DNA from: Brenneria nigrifluens DSM 30175 = ATCC 13028
GTDB lineage: Bacteria; Pseudomonadota; Gammaproteobacteria; Enterobacterales; Enterobacteriaceae
Reading direction: 5' to 3'
DNA: 64,000 nt
Assembly: GCF_005484965.1 (NCBI RefSeq)
Contig: NZ_CP034036.1
Span: 3,162,001-3,226,000, forward strand
In this document: positions 1 to 8,304 of the stretch, in pieces
Position numbering within the stretch: position 1 is the first letter of the stretch
Layout: each line of letters opens with the position of its first letter
Position numbers and translations under genes: made by a program
Notes under the pieces: model-generated
Database searches by the model: none
Seen by the model: only the letters and a program-made list of their open reading frames with translations
Told to the model about the DNA's origin: nothing

Positions 1-944
1 GGAATGTCATTGACGGCCGCCGCCATCCGGTCGCGCCGCTGGCGATAGATTTCCCGGCTGCGCTCAATAAATTCGCTGCCGCTGGCCAGCGCCGCCAGCG
101 CCGCCGCCTGGCTGACGGAACAGGCGTTGCTGGTCGACTGGGATTGCAGCGTTCCCATAGCGTTAATCAGCGCCTGCGGCCCCGCGGCGTAGCCGATGCG
201 CCAGCCCGTCATGGCATAGGTTTTCGACACGCCGTTGACCACCAGCGTGCGGTCGGCCAGTGCGGGCTCCACCGCCAGCAGATGGGTGGGCGCGGCGCGG
301 TCGAAACGGATGTGCTCGTAAATATCATCGGTCATGATCGCCAGCGTAGGGTGATCCAGTAACACGTCCGCCAGCGCCCGCAACTCGCCCTCGGAATAGC
401 TCGCGCCGCTGGGATTGCCGGGCGAATTCAGCAACAGCCAGCGGCAATCGGGCGTAATGGCGGCGCGCAGTTGCTCCGCCGTCAGCTTAAAGCCATGTTC
501 TTCCTGGCAGGGGACGATCAGCGGTTCGCCGTCACAGGCCAGCACCATATCGGGATAAGAGACCCAGAACGGGGCCGGAATCAATACCTTGTCGCCCGGT
601 TCCAGCGTCGCGGCCAGCGCGTTGAAAATCGCGCTCTTGGCGCCGCAGGTGACGATAATATCGTCCGGCGCGAAATGCAGCCGGTTTTCCCGCCGGAACT
701 TATCGGCAATCGCCTGACGCAGCGCCGGCGTGCCGTTATTCTGGGTATAGCGCGTCTCTCCCCGCTCTATCGCCGCACAGGCCGCCTGGCGGATAACTTC
801 CGGCGTATCGAAATCCGGTTCGCCGGTCACCAGGTTGACGATGGACCTGCCCGCGCGGCGCAATGCGTTGGCGCGATCGGCCGCGGTGCTGCTGGGCGAG
901 GTTTTTATGCGGGTAATACGTGAAGCGATGTGGATTGCACTCAT
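1..944 (-). CDS. class I/II PLP aminotransferase (AspC-like), C-terminus outside window
   Basis: Pyridoxal-phosphate aminotransferase of fold type I, related to the bacterial aspartate/aromatic aminotransferases. The start ATG at 944 has a GGAG ribosome site just upstream; the reading frame runs open to base 1, so the last part of the enzyme is missing. Seen in the translation: the early GEPDFDTP motif, a NSPGNPSG motif, and NGVSKTYAMTGWRIGY, which contains the lysine expected to bind PLP. Substrate cannot be told from sequence. It is divergent from nac and shares its 300-bp control region, so it may be nitrogen-controlled. Confidence 0.85.
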   Translation of the reverse strand, partial: MSAIHIASRITRIKTSPSSTAADRANALRRAGRSIVNLVTGEPDFDTPEVIRQAACAAIERGETRYTQNNGTPALRQAIADKFRRENRLHFAPDDIIVTCGAKSAIFNALAATLEPGDKVLIPAPFWVSYPDMVLACDGEPLIVPCQEEHGFKLTAEQLRAAITPDCRWLLLNSPGNPSGASYSEGELRALADVLLDHPTLAIMTDDIYEHIRFDRAAPTHLLAVEPALADRTLVVNGVSKTYAMTGWRIGYAAGPQALINAMGTLQSQSTSNACSVSQAAALAALASGSEFIERSREIYRQRRDRMAAAVNDI

Positions 945-1067
945 AACGAGCTCCTGATGCCGTATGGATGAAAAATACGGTAATGGAGAGACTCGCCGCC
1001 ACGCCAAGAGGAGTTTGTTCTGGTTCAATCGCGTTGGCTTATGGATAGGCATCAGCGATAGCATAAA

Positions 1068-1084
1068 TGCATCATCACCGTGCA
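1068..1084. promoter_or_regulatory. candidate NtrC binding site for nac
   Basis: The 17-mer TGCATC-ATCAC-CGTGCA closely matches the dyad TGCACY-N5-RGTGCA bound by NtrC (phospho-NRI). It is centred about 144 bp upstream of the start predicted from the sigma-54 promoter at 1194-1209, the distance range of an enhancer and similar to that reported for Klebsiella nac. The divergent aminotransferase could also be affected. Confidence 0.6.
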
Positions 1085-1131
1085 CAAGGAGAGTCGGCCG
1101 GCGCCGCACGGCCGTTTATCCGGCTGTCGAA

Positions 1132-1146
1132 ATAATTAATAACTAT
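1132..1146. promoter_or_regulatory. candidate Nac autoregulatory box (ATA-N9-TAT)
   Basis: A perfect ATA-N9-TAT match, the core consensus of Nac, lies between the NtrC site and the sigma-54 promoter. Klebsiella Nac is known to repress its own gene from a site in this intermediate position. The stretch is AT-rich, so a chance match is possible. Confidence 0.45.
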
Positions 1147-1193
1147 TTATTTACAATAGGTTAAATAAAACCATGACGCGGCGTAACAAAAAT

Positions 1194-1209
1194 TGGCTTA
1201 AGGATTGCT
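1194..1209 (+). promoter_or_regulatory. sigma-54 promoter of nac
   Basis: TGGC-N7-TTGCT with GG and GC dinucleotides exactly 12 bp apart, as required for RpoN promoters (TGGCACG-N4-TTGCW). Transcription would begin near 1220, about 30 bp before the nac ATG. nac is RpoN/NtrC-dependent in Klebsiella and E. coli. Confidence 0.75.
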
Positions 1210-1248
1210 TGAGCGTGGATAAGGTCTTTTATAACGAGGGCGATCACC

Positions 1249-2169
1249 ATGAATCTCAGGCGACTTAAGTATTTTGTGAAAATTGTCGATATCGGCAGTT
1301 TAACTCAGGCTGCTGACATTCTGCATATTGCCCAGCCGGCGTTAAGCCAGCAGCTCGCCACGCTGGAAAGCGAAGTGAAGCAGCAGTTGCTGATCCGCAC
1401 CAAACGCGGCGTCACGCCCACCGATGCCGGCAAGATCCTCTATACCCACGCCCAGGCGATCCTGCGGCAGTGCGAACGGGCGCAAAACGCCATCGACGGC
1501 TCCGCATTGCAGCTCTCCGGCACGGTGTCCGTGGGGCTGGCGCCCGGCACGGCGGCGACCAATCTGGCCCTGCCGCTGTTTGAGGCGGTCAGACAACAGC
1601 ACCCCGGCATCCTGCTTTATTACAACGAAAACTTCGGCACCACGCTGAGCGAACTGATTATGAGCGGGCGCATGGATATGGCGGTGTTGTACGGCAACCG
1701 CGATATCCACGGTCTGTCGTTTATCCCGTTGATGAAAGAAGATCTCTATCTGGTCAGCAGCGGCCCTGAAATCCCCGCCGGCCATACCATCGAACTGGAA
1801 CAGGTGGCGAAACAGGATCTGTTTCTGCCCCAGTCCTACAACTTTATGCGCAAAATCGTCAATGAGGCCTTTGCTTCGCGCGGCCTGGTGGGGCGGGTGG
1901 TGTGCGAAATCGAGTCCGCCACCACCCTGACGGCGGCGGTGGCCAGCGGCCATGGCGCCACCGTGCTGCCGGAATCCGCCGCGCGCGCCATGCTGGCGCC
2001 GGCCGGAGCCTGGATGGCGAAAATCATCAACCCGGATATTCAGGCGCCGCTATCATTCTGCTCGTCCGATCATCTGCCCCTTTCCCAGCCGGCGCAGGCG
2101 GTGAAAAACATACTGCTGTCGCTGATGGCGCAGCGTACGCCCGATAATCGCCCACTGGCCCTAGCCTAG
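1249..2169 (+). CDS. nac: nitrogen assimilation regulatory protein Nac (LysR family)
   Basis: 306-residue LysR-type regulator. The first 85 residues, starting MNLRRLKYFVKIVDIGSLTQ, agree almost completely with enterobacterial Nac as I remember it, and the length matches (about 305). Winged helix-turn-helix at about residues 1-60, effector-like domain from about 90. Nac couples NtrC/sigma-54 nitrogen limitation to sigma-70 promoters for use of poor nitrogen sources and represses glutamate-forming pathways. GAGG ribosome site upstream of the ATG. The sigma-54 promoter, NtrC site and Nac box in front, plus Nac boxes before the following two operons, place the neighbouring genes in its regulon. 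Confidence 0.93.
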   Translation: MNLRRLKYFVKIVDIGSLTQAADILHIAQPALSQQLATLESEVKQQLLIRTKRGVTPTDAGKILYTHAQAILRQCERAQNAIDGSALQLSGTVSVGLAPGTAATNLALPLFEAVRQQHPGILLYYNENFGTTLSELIMSGRMDMAVLYGNRDIHGLSFIPLMKEDLYLVSSGPEIPAGHTIELEQVAKQDLFLPQSYNFMRKIVNEAFASRGLVGRVVCEIESATTLTAAVASGHGATVLPESAARAMLAPAGAWMAKIINPDIQAPLSFCSSDHLPLSQPAQAVKNILLSLMAQRTPDNRPLALA

Positions 2170-2178
2170 CGATGAATA

Positions 2179-2193
2179 ATAAGTCTCCCTTAT
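2179..2193. promoter_or_regulatory. candidate Nac box upstream of the 5-oxoprolinase operon
   Basis: ATA-N9-TAT embedded in a perfect 7-bp inverted repeat (TAATAAG, 5-bp spacer, CTTATTA, 2177-2195), starting just after the nac stop codon and about 110 bp before pxpB. Not followed by a T-tract, so an operator is likelier than a terminator. Activation by Nac from about -64 would put the start near 2250. Confidence 0.5.
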
Positions 2194-2299
2194 TACCACA
2201 CAAGGAAACCCTCTTAGTGGAGCGTTAAACGGCACGTTACAGTGCCGCTATCACTCAGCAAAAGCCCTGCATCCGCTATCAGGGCCATAAGAGGTAACG

Positions 2300-2971
2300 A
2301 TGGATCTCGCACAACGGTGGGATAATCCGCAATTGAGCTTATTGGGTACAAGGACGCTGTTATTTGAAGCGCCGGGCCCTTTAGGGCTGGAAAACCAGCA
2401 GCGCATCTGGGCGCTGGCCGACTATGCCGACGATCTGCCGGAGGTCGCGGAGTCCGTTCCCGGCATGAATAATCTGATGCTGGTGCTGCGCCACTCGCCG
2501 GCGGAGCCGGAATCGCTGTTTACCCGGCTTCTCAAGCAGTGGCTGCGGGATGAACGCAAGGTCTTGCAGGGAAAAACCATCGAACTGCCGGTGGCGTACG
2601 GGGGGGAATTCGGCCCGCATCTGCATGACGTCGCCGAGCACACCGGGCTGAGCGTCAGTGAGGTGATCGCCCGCCATTGCGCCCCGCTGTACCCGGTCTA
2701 TGCCCTCGGCAGCCATCCCGGCTACTGCTATCTCGGCAATATGGACCCCGCCATCGCCACGCCGCGCCGTCAGACGCCGTTACTGAGCATTCCCGGCGGC
2801 GCCGTGTCCATCGGCGGGCTGCAAACCGGCGTTTCCGCCTCGGCGGGCCCCAGCGGCTGGAACACCATCGGTCATACGGACTTCACCTTCTTTAACGCAT
2901 ACGCGCAGCCGCCGGTCGCTCTGTCGCCAGGCGACAACATCGCCTTTAAAGCCGTGAGGGTGCGCGCATGA
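2300..2971 (+). CDS. pxpB: 5-oxoprolinase subunit PxpB
   Basis: 223-residue member of the KipI/PxpB (carboxyltransferase subunit C/D-like) family, cytoplasmic. With PxpA and PxpC it forms the prokaryotic ATP-dependent 5-oxoprolinase that opens 5-oxo-L-proline to glutamate. The family core GSHPGYCYLG and the SIPGGAVSIGG segment are visible, and size is usual. The stop overlaps the pxpC start (ATGA at 2968-2971), indicating translational coupling. First gene of an operon that begins about 130 bp after nac, with a Nac-type box between. Confidence 0.9.
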   Translation: MDLAQRWDNPQLSLLGTRTLLFEAPGPLGLENQQRIWALADYADDLPEVAESVPGMNNLMLVLRHSPAEPESLFTRLLKQWLRDERKVLQGKTIELPVAYGGEFGPHLHDVAEHTGLSVSEVIARHCAPLYPVYALGSHPGYCYLGNMDPAIATPRRQTPLLSIPGGAVSIGGLQTGVSASAGPSGWNTIGHTDFTFFNAYAQPPVALSPGDNIAFKAVRVRA

Positions 2972-3936
2972 TCGTAATTGAAAAAACCACCCCGCTCAGC
3001 AGCGTGCAGGATCTGGGGCGCAGCGGCAGCCTGCACTACGGCGTCGGCGCCGCGGGAGCGATGGATCCGCTGGCCTTGCGGTTGGGCAACGCCCTGCTGG
3101 GCAACGACGCCAACGCCGCGGCGATTGAAATTCCGCTGTTCCCCTTCCAGGCGCGCTTTACCGACGACTGCCGTTTTGCCGTCACCGGCCATGACGGCCG
3201 GGTGATGCTGGACGACGCGGCGCTCCCTTTCTGGTGGAGCGCTCAGGCGCGCAAAGGGCAGCGCCTGACGCTGCACGCATCGAGCAATACCGCCCGCGCC
3301 TACCTGCATCTGCCCGGCGGCGTCGACGTGCCGGAAGTGCTGGGTTCGCGCAGCACGCAGCTACGCGGCGAATTCGGCGGTTTCAAGGGGCGCGGCCTGC
3401 AAAGCGGCGACCGGCTCGGCGCCGCGGCCCCGCAGCAGCGCGGACCGGTGGATTTCGGCATCGTCCCGCCGTGGCTGGCGCTGGGGGTGGCGGATACGCC
3501 GGAACCGATGATCCGCGTGCTGCCCGCCGCGGAATACGGCGCGTTCAGCGACGCGTCGCGGCAGGCGTTTTGGAGTCAGGCATGGCGCATCACCCCGCAG
3601 AGCAATCGTTACGGCTATCGTTTGGCGGGCGAGCCGCTGGTGGCGAAAGTCCCGCTGGAGATGCGCTCGCACGGCATTATTCCCGGCGTGATCCAGGTGC
3701 CCCACAACGGTCTGCCGATCGTTCAAATGCGCGATGCGCAGCCCAGCGGCGGTTATCCCAAATTCGGCACGGTGATTGACGCCGACATGTGGCTGCTGGG
3801 GCAAATTCCCGTCGGCGGCCGGATACGCTTTCTTCAGGTAGACCATCAGCAGGCGCGTGAGGCGGAACGGCAACAGCAGGCCTATCTGCAAAAAGCGATC
3901 GAGCAGATCGACTGCCACCGCCGCTACGCGGATTAA
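2968..3936 (+). CDS. pxpC: 5-oxoprolinase subunit PxpC
   Basis: 322-residue KipA/PxpC-type protein (biotin-dependent carboxyltransferase-like fold). N-terminal SSVQDLGRSG, the GAMDPLALRLGN segment and the late GGYPKFGTVI segment are typical of the family. Works with PxpB and PxpA in ATP-dependent cleavage of 5-oxoproline to glutamate. Starts inside the pxpB stop codon; 24 bp separate it from the biotinyl-domain gene downstream. Confidence 0.9.
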   Translation: MIVIEKTTPLSSVQDLGRSGSLHYGVGAAGAMDPLALRLGNALLGNDANAAAIEIPLFPFQARFTDDCRFAVTGHDGRVMLDDAALPFWWSAQARKGQRLTLHASSNTARAYLHLPGGVDVPEVLGSRSTQLRGEFGGFKGRGLQSGDRLGAAAPQQRGPVDFGIVPPWLALGVADTPEPMIRVLPAAEYGAFSDASRQAFWSQAWRITPQSNRYGYRLAGEPLVAKVPLEMRSHGIIPGVIQVPHNGLPIVQMRDAQPSGGYPKFGTVIDADMWLLGQIPVGGRIRFLQVDHQQAREAERQQQAYLQKAIEQIDCHRRYAD

Positions 3937-3960
3937 TGCCCCATTTACCGAGGTGACGAG

Positions 3961-4359
3961 ATGTTAGCCATCGCTGAACTACGCCAGATCGCCAGCAGGA
4001 TGAGTCAGTCCGGGCTGCGCGATATTGAAATCGTCGACGGCCGCTGCCGGGTACGTATGCGCTGCGACGCGCCCCGGCCGGCCGAGGTCGCGCCAACGGC
4101 GGCGGCGCAGCCCGCTTGCACGACGATCGCCGCGCCAAGGCCGGGGATCGTCTGGTTTAGCCATCCGCTTAACGGGCAGGTCATCGCCGCACCGGGAGCA
4201 ACCGTCGCCGCCGGCGAGCTGGTCGCGCTGCTCGGCGTCGGCCACCTGCTGCTGCCGGTGCGCAGCAGCGCCGGCGGGACGGTGCGGCAGCTCTGCGTCG
4301 CCGACGGCTGCGTGGTGGAGTACGGCACCGAACTCATGACCCTGTCTCAGGAACCATAA
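3961..4359 (+). CDS. biotinyl-domain (AccB-like) protein lacking the biotin-acceptor lysine
   Basis: 132-residue protein shaped like a short BCCP/AccB: an N-terminal helical piece, an Ala/Pro-rich linker (about 37-60) and a C-terminal biotinyl/lipoyl barrel (about 60-130). Where BCCPs carry the EAMKM-type hairpin with the biotinylated lysine, this protein reads GVGHLL, with His95 at the lysine position by my alignment. It therefore should not carry biotin. AccB/AccC-like genes commonly accompany pxpABC clusters; no biotin carboxylase is present here. It may be a structural leftover or may have taken a non-catalytic role. Flanked by pxpC and pxpA, GAGGTGA ribosome site. Confidence 0.72.
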   Translation: MLAIAELRQIASRMSQSGLRDIEIVDGRCRVRMRCDAPRPAEVAPTAAAQPACTTIAAPRPGIVWFSHPLNGQVIAAPGATVAAGELVALLGVGHLLLPVRSSAGGTVRQLCVADGCVVEYGTELMTLSQEP

Positions 4360-4370
4360 AGGAGCACACG

Positions 4371-5135
4371 ATGACCATCATCGATCTGAACGCCGATCTT
4401 GGCGAAGGATTTGGCGATTACACCATGGCGGACGACCGCGCCCTGATGCCGTTAATCTCCTCCGCCAACGTGGCCTGCGGCTTTCATGCCGGCGACGCCG
4501 CCATCATGGCCGACAGCGTTCGCCTGGCCAAGGCGCACCAGGTTGATCTCGGCGCGCACGTCGGTTTCCCCGATCTGCTCGGTTTCGGCCGCCGCCGCAT
4601 GCAGATTGATACGGATACGCTGGCGCACTACGTCACCTATCAACTGGGGGCGCTGGCGGGCTTCGCCCGCGCGGCCCATTACCCCATGACCCATATGAGC
4701 TTTCACGGCGCGCTGGGCAATATGGCCGCCGAAGATCCGCAGCTTGCCCTGCCGCTGTTGCAGGCGGTAAAAGCCTTCGACGCCGGCCTGATTATCAGCA
4801 CCACCGCCGGCAACGCCGTTGAGCATAGCGCCCGCCAACTGGGCTTCAAGGTTGCCACCACCTTCCTGGCCGATCGCGCCTACGACCGCCACGGCATGCT
4901 GGTCAGGCGCGGCCTGCCCGGAGCGGTGATCCACGAGGTGGCGCAGGTTAGCCAACGGGTCATCCGTCTGCTGACGCAGGGAACGGTGGAAAGCATCGAG
5001 GGCGACATCCTGCCCATGTCCGTCACCTCTATCCTGCTGCACGGCGATACCGCCGGCGCCCTGGCGCTGGCGCGGCAACTGCGCCGCGACATAGAGGCGC
5101 TGGGGATAAAAATCGTACCGATTTCGCGCCATTAG
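4371..5135 (+). CDS. pxpA: 5-oxoprolinase subunit PxpA (LamB/YcsF family)
   Basis: 254-residue LamB/YcsF protein, cytoplasmic. Begins with the family motif DLNADLGEGFG and contains SANVACGFHAGD and GAHVGFPD, the conserved metal/active-site-rich segments. Partners PxpB and PxpC in ATP-dependent hydrolysis of 5-oxoproline. AAGGAG ribosome site 8 bp ahead of the ATG; last gene of the pxpB-pxpC-AccB-like-pxpA operon. Confidence 0.92.
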   Translation: MTIIDLNADLGEGFGDYTMADDRALMPLISSANVACGFHAGDAAIMADSVRLAKAHQVDLGAHVGFPDLLGFGRRRMQIDTDTLAHYVTYQLGALAGFARAAHYPMTHMSFHGALGNMAAEDPQLALPLLQAVKAFDAGLIISTTAGNAVEHSARQLGFKVATTFLADRAYDRHGMLVRRGLPGAVIHEVAQVSQRVIRLLTQGTVESIEGDILPMSVTSILLHGDTAGALALARQLRRDIEALGIKIVPISRH

Positions 5136-5154
5136 CTATTACCGCGGGGAAACT

Positions 5155-5169
5155 ATAAGACAGCCCTAT
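5155..5169. promoter_or_regulatory. candidate Nac box before the SDR and amino-acid ABC operon
   Basis: A perfect ATA-N9-TAT lies in the 141-bp gap between pxpA and the SDR gene, 108 bp before the SDR start. Together with the boxes at 1132 and 2179 it suggests that both operons behind nac are Nac targets. Confidence 0.42.
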
Positions 5170-5276
5170 TGCCACAAAAGCTTTATGTCTTATCCCCCCC
5201 TATCGATTACTGGTTACAGTCCATTTATGCGTATTGCCTCCGGGCAAACGGTTGTTAACGTCAGGGGAGTCACGCT

Positions 5277-6029
5277 ATGCCATTTTCAGATTATAAAACC
5301 GCATTGGTCACCGGCGCATCCGCCGGTCTGGGCGAGGCCATTGTCGAACGTTTGTGCCGCGAAGGCATCAGGGTGCACGCGGTCGCCAGACGCCGGGAGC
5401 AGTTGGCGGCGCTGGCCGAACGCACCGGCTGCATTCCGCACGCGCTGGATATCGCCGACACCGCCGCCCTGACCCGGCTGTGCGCGGGGCTTGAAATTGA
5501 TATTCTGGTCAATAACGCCGGCGTTTCCCATTCGGGTTCCCTGCTGGATTCCGCCGCGGACAACATCGATAGCCAGGTGGACGTCAACCTGCGCGCCGTG
5601 CTGCATTTAACCCGCCTGCTGGTGCCCGGCATGGTCGAACGCGATCGCGGCCACGTCATCAATATCTCCTCCATCGCCGGCGTGTATAACTTCAACGGCA
5701 ATACCATTTACCACGCCACCAAAGCCGCGGTGCATATGCTGTCGCGCCAGCTGCGCATCGATGTCTACGGCAAACGGGTGCGCGTCACCGAAATTTGTCC
5801 CGGCCGGGTGGCCACCGACATCTTCGGCAATGTGCTGGGCGACGCCGAGGAGGCGCGTAAACGCTTTATCGACGGTTTTGAACTGCCGCAGGCCAGGGAC
5901 GTCGCCGATGCGATCGCCTTCAGCATCGCCGCCCCCGTCGCCGTCAATATCGGACACATTGAACTGACCCCGACCCTACAGGTGCCCGGCGGACTGTCGA
6001 CGATGCGCCCGGATGATGCGGCCTGCTGA
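5277..6029 (+). CDS. short-chain dehydrogenase/reductase (YdfG-like)
   Basis: 250-residue classical SDR. Cofactor motif TGASAGLG at residues 12-19, NNAG at 79-82, catalytic Ser131/132 and YHATK (Tyr145, Lys149). The Arg pair at 39-40 after the second strand suggests NADP(H) preference (inference). Resembles the YdfG family, which oxidises hydroxy-amino acids such as serine or allo-threonine, but the substrate is not determined by sequence. It is 33 bp ahead of the ABC transporter genes, hence probably acts on an imported amino-acid derivative or its product. Confidence 0.8.
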   Translation: MPFSDYKTALVTGASAGLGEAIVERLCREGIRVHAVARRREQLAALAERTGCIPHALDIADTAALTRLCAGLEIDILVNNAGVSHSGSLLDSAADNIDSQVDVNLRAVLHLTRLLVPGMVERDRGHVINISSIAGVYNFNGNTIYHATKAAVHMLSRQLRIDVYGKRVRVTEICPGRVATDIFGNVLGDAEEARKRFIDGFELPQARDVADAIAFSIAAPVAVNIGHIELTPTLQVPGGLSTMRPDDAAC

Positions 6030-6062
6030 TGGGGCGCGGTAGCGAATGGAGAGGGAACGGCG

Positions 6063-6764
6063 ATGAACAACACGCTTGATTTTGGCGTCATCCTGCACGG
6101 GCAATACGCCGAGATGCTGATACAGGGCATAAAGCTGACGCTGCAACTGGCGCTGGGCTCCTGGCTGCTGGCAATGGCGCTGGCGATGGTGCTGGTGGTG
6201 GTGCGCCTGGCGAACAAACGGTTGGCGACGGCATTGGTGGCCGCCTACGTCTCTTATCACCGCAATGTGCCGACGCTGGTCCAGCTGATGATGTGGTATT
6301 TCGCCATTCCGACCCTGTTGCCCGAGTCGCTGCAGATCTGGCTGAGCGATTTCAATACCGAGTTCGTTTTCTCGCTTATCGCCCTGGGACTGTGCCAGGC
6401 GGCCTATTTCTCCGAGGACATCCGCAGCGGATTGCGCGCCATTCCCGCCGGTCAAACCGAAGCCTCGCGCGCGCTGGGGATGGGGTATCTGCGCGCCATG
6501 CAGCTGGTGATCCTGCCGCAGGGCGTGCGCAATGCGCTGCCGGCGCTTATCAACCACACGGTATTGCTGTTTAAAAACACCAGCCTGGCGATGGTGATTG
6601 GCGTGGCGGAATTGACCTACGTCACGCGTGAAATTGAAAACTACACCTTCCGTACTTTTGAGGCGTACCTGCTCTCTTCCCTTGCCTACCTGGCATGCTC
6701 CCTGCTGCTGATGGGCGTCGGGGCGGTACTGGCCCAGCGCTATCAACGCGCCTTAGCGAGGTAA
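6063..6764 (+). CDS. polar amino-acid ABC transporter permease (HisM/GlnP type)
   Basis: 233-residue inner-membrane permease with several hydrophobic spans and the EAA loop for the ATPase (EASRALGMGYLRAMQLVILP, about residues 136-155). Belongs to the HisMQ/GlnP family. Paired with a second permease 4 bp downstream, so the channel is likely a heterodimer. Second gene of the SDR-permease-permease-ATPase-binding protein operon. Confidence 0.88.
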   Translation: MNNTLDFGVILHGQYAEMLIQGIKLTLQLALGSWLLAMALAMVLVVVRLANKRLATALVAAYVSYHRNVPTLVQLMMWYFAIPTLLPESLQIWLSDFNTEFVFSLIALGLCQAAYFSEDIRSGLRAIPAGQTEASRALGMGYLRAMQLVILPQGVRNALPALINHTVLLFKNTSLAMVIGVAELTYVTREIENYTFRTFEAYLLSSLAYLACSLLLMGVGAVLAQRYQRALAR

Positions 6765-6768
6765 CGCC

Positions 6769-7512
6769 ATGCTCGATTTTTTCTCGATCATTCAGCAAAA
6801 CTGGATGCTATTTCTGGTCGGCCAATATCCCAGCGGACCTTTAGGCGGCATTGTCTGCACCCTGCTGCTGTCGCTGCTGGCGATGCTGTTCGCCTTACCG
6901 CTCGGCGTCGTGCTGGGCGTGGCGCGTATCTCCCCGTTCCGCTGGCTGCGCTATCCAGCCACCGTCTGGGTGTACGTACTGCGCGGCGTTCCGCTGGTCA
7001 TGGTGGTGTTCTGGACCTATTTTTGCGTTCCTCTGCTGCTGGGGCGCAACATCGACGGGTTTACCACCATGCTGTGCACCCTGGTGGTATATGAAAGCGC
7101 CTACATCGCCGAAATCGTGCGCGCCGGCATTCAGGCGCTGCCTTCCGGCCAGTATGAAGCCTCCCGCGCCATGGGCATGAGCTACCTTAAGGCCCTGCGC
7201 CTGATTCTTCTGCCCCAGGCGCTGTACAACATGCTGCCCAGCCTGCTCAGCCAGCTGGTGTCGATCATCAAAAACAGTACCCTGGGGTACGTCATCAACG
7301 TCCAGGAACTGACGTTCGCCGCCAACCAGGTCAATAACCAGCTGCTTACCAAGCCGTTTGAGGTGTTCGCCATCGTCGCGCTCAGCTACTACGTGATTTG
7401 CTTCAGCCTGACTCTGCTGGCGAATCGTCTGGAACAGCGTATTGCCCGCAAACGTCTGGGGCCGTCGCCAACCGGAGCGGCAAAAGCCGCCCTGTCGGCC
7501 GCAAAATCTTAA
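6769..7512 (+). CDS. polar amino-acid ABC transporter permease
   Basis: 247-residue partner of the preceding permease, same HisMQ family; the ATPase-contact EAA loop reads EASRAMGMSYLKALRLILLP. Multiple membrane spans and a short charged C-terminal tail. Starts 4 bp after the previous stop, indicating tight co-translation. Confidence 0.88.
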   Translation: MLDFFSIIQQNWMLFLVGQYPSGPLGGIVCTLLLSLLAMLFALPLGVVLGVARISPFRWLRYPATVWVYVLRGVPLVMVVFWTYFCVPLLLGRNIDGFTTMLCTLVVYESAYIAEIVRAGIQALPSGQYEASRAMGMSYLKALRLILLPQALYNMLPSLLSQLVSIIKNSTLGYVINVQELTFAANQVNNQLLTKPFEVFAIVALSYYVICFSLTLLANRLEQRIARKRLGPSPTGAAKAALSAAKS

Positions 7513-7530
7513 TTCGAGAGGAGTATCCGC

Positions 7531-8268
7531 ATGATTCCGATGATTATGTTTAACCGGGTCAATAAATGGTACGGCGACTATCAGGCATTGACGGACCTGA
7601 GCGCGGAAATAAACAGCGGCGAAGTGGTGGTGGTTTGCGGGCCGTCCGGCTCCGGAAAATCAACCCTTATTCGCACCGTTAACCGCCTGGAACCTATCGA
7701 AGAGGGCCAGATCCTGTTCGACGGCCACGATATCCACGGCTCCAGTACGCGCCTTAACCAACTACGTACCCGCATCGGCTTCGTTTTCCAAAGCTTCAAC
7801 CTGTTTCCGCATATTACGGTGCTGGAGAACATCATGCTGTCGCCGGTAAAAGTGCTGGGGCTGAAGCGCGCGGAGGTACGCAAGCAGGCGCTGGAACTGC
7901 TGGAGCGCGTCGGTCTTGAGCATAAGGCCGACGCCTATCCGGCCCATCTCTCCGGCGGCCAGCAACAGCGCGTGGCCATCGCCAGAGCGCTGGCGATGAA
8001 GCCGCCGGTGATGCTGTTTGACGAACCGACCAGCGCGCTGGACCCGGAGATGGTCGGCGAAGTGTTAAGCGTGATGCGCGATCTGGCGCAAGACGGGATG
8101 ACGATGATGTGCGTCACCCATGAAATGCACTTCGCCCGCGACGTCGCCGACACCGTCTGGTTTATGGATGCCGGGAAAATATTGGAAAAAGCGCCGCCGG
8201 AACAGTTCTTTACCCGGCCGCAACACCCCCGGGCGCAGCGTTTTCTGGCCGACCTGCGTCAACACTAA
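7531..8268 (+). CDS. amino-acid ABC transporter ATP-binding protein (GlnQ/HisP type)
   Basis: 245 residues. Walker A GPSGSGKS (37-44), Q-loop VFQSFNLFPH, signature LSGGQQQR (140-147), Walker B with DEPTSALDP (164-172) and the H-loop CVTHEM. Typical GlnQ/HisP length; powers import through the two permeases upstream. GAGAGGAG ribosome site. Confidence 0.93.
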   Translation: MIPMIMFNRVNKWYGDYQALTDLSAEINSGEVVVVCGPSGSGKSTLIRTVNRLEPIEEGQILFDGHDIHGSSTRLNQLRTRIGFVFQSFNLFPHITVLENIMLSPVKVLGLKRAEVRKQALELLERVGLEHKADAYPAHLSGGQQQRVAIARALAMKPPVMLFDEPTSALDPEMVGEVLSVMRDLAQDGMTMMCVTHEMHFARDVADTVWFMDAGKILEKAPPEQFFTRPQHPRAQRFLADLRQH

Positions 8269-8304
8269 CTCTACCGCCTGTTTTAGCTACCGGAGCAAAA
8301 TGCT

